In this document: piece by piece, positions 6,946-7,213 of the stretch | Numbering within the stretch: position 1 is the first letter of the stretch | Layout of the letters: every line of letters starts with the position of its first letter | Assembly: GCA_015229165.1 (NCBI GenBank) | Contig: JADGCD010000113.1 | Location: 1 to 7,213, forward strand | DNA from: Nitrospinota bacterium | GTDB taxonomy: Bacteria > Nitrospinota_A > UBA7883 > JADGGD01 | Direction: 5' to 3' | DNA: 7,213 nt | Made by a program: the position numbers and the translations under genes | The notes under the pieces: model-generated | The model's input: the letters and a program-made list of their open reading frames with translations, nothing else | Told to the model about the DNA's origin: nothing | The model's database searches: none

Positions 6946-6980
6946 AAAACGCCCGCCCCTTTTCGGGCGCGGGCGTTTTT
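6946..6980. terminator. Strong bidirectional intrinsic terminator
   Basis: CGCCCGC (6950-6956) pairs perfectly with GCGGGCG (6969-6975). The stem continues inward through CCC/GGG (6957-6959 with 6965-6967) past a single bulged C, with a TTTTC loop. AAAA (6946-6949) on one side and TTTTT (6976-6980) on the other give a U-tract in both directions. It starts 12 bases after the stop of the K+ transporter gene on the minus strand and most probably ends that transcript. It also insulates the coiled-coil gene from read-through. Confidence 0.85.
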
Positions 6981-6992
6981 GCGCCTTGGCGA

Positions 6993-7213
6993 TCACACCG
7001 CCAGATCGTTGTCGGCGGGGGGCTGTTCCTCCCGCTGGGGGACGAAGAGGGCGATGCCGAAGGTCAACGGGCCGACGCGCCCCACGAACATGAGGGCGAT
7101 GATGATCAGCTTCCCCAGCGGGGTGAGGGCGCCGGTGATCCCCATGCTCAACCCGACGGTCCCCAGCGCCGAGGCGGTCTCGAAAACGTTCTGGATGAAC
7201 GTGGCCCGCTCGG
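6993..7213 (-). CDS. TrkH/KtrB-family potassium transporter, C-terminal end only
   Basis: Only the last 72 residues are visible; the gene enters from the right edge and stops with TGA at 6993-6995. These channel-like membrane subunits take up K+ (often with Na+ or H+) under control of a cytoplasmic nucleotide-binding TrkA/KtrA partner. The fragment shows the fourth pore loop with its selectivity-filter strand GTVGLS (17-22 of the fragment). The last membrane helix follows, with GK (33-34) and LMFVGRVGPLTF (40-51), a hallmark of the family's C-terminus. A short polar tail ends in NDLAV. The GRVGPLT motif and short tail fit KtrB better than classical TrkH, but too little is present to decide, so no symbol is given. 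Composition is GC-rich like the chromosome. A strong terminator follows the stop codon. Confidence 0.85.
   Translation of the reverse strand, partial: ERATFIQNVFETASALGTVGLSMGITGALTPLGKLIIIALMFVGRVGPLTFGIALFVPQREEQPPADNDLAV

Noticed and set aside
6769..6996. Minus-strand 75-codon frame spanning the terminator and the coiled-coil gene start
   Set aside because: It crosses a strong terminator, overlaps the start of a well-supported gene in another frame, and has no ribosome site that I can see.

Overview
The window looks like chromosomal DNA from a GC-rich, Shine-Dalgarno-using bacterium, most likely a Gram-negative proteobacterium with respiratory or sulfur-oxidising metabolism. That guess rests on the three-subunit molybdoenzyme and the general gene style; nothing in the window fixes the taxon.

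Left part (1-4434, minus strand): a tightly packed three-gene operon transcribed right to left. It encodes a large molybdopterin/[4Fe-4S] catalytic subunit, a four-cluster ferredoxin-like subunit, and a DmsC-type membrane anchor cut by the left edge. The catalytic subunit has no twin-arginine signal, so the enzyme should face the cytoplasm. Sequence character and gene order fit SoeABC, the cytoplasmic quinone-linked sulfite dehydrogenase: sulfite would be oxidised at SoeA, with electrons passing through SoeB to the quinone pool via SoeC. Other members of the DMSO reductase superfamily (polysulfide, thiosulfate or DMSO reductase types) remain possible.

Middle (4435-5500): a divergent intergenic region of about 200 bp with a small perfect inverted repeat and a candidate promoter. 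It is followed on the plus strand by two small genes of unknown function: a 94-residue soluble helical protein and a 174-residue protein with about four membrane segments. They look like a two-gene operon.

Right part (5504-7213): an abruptly AT-rich island (about 37% GC in a counted 60-bp block, against 78% in a block just before it). It holds one minus-strand gene for a 431-residue protein with a long coiled coil and two membrane segments, and it looks horizontally acquired. To its right lie a strong, nearly symmetrical terminator and the C-terminal end of a TrkH/KtrB-type potassium transporter, again GC-rich. The island thus appears to have been inserted between the K+ transporter terminator and the small-gene pair. 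The coiled-coil membrane protein is the least explained gene here and the best candidate for something undescribed, possibly defence-related, but nothing in the sequence proves that.
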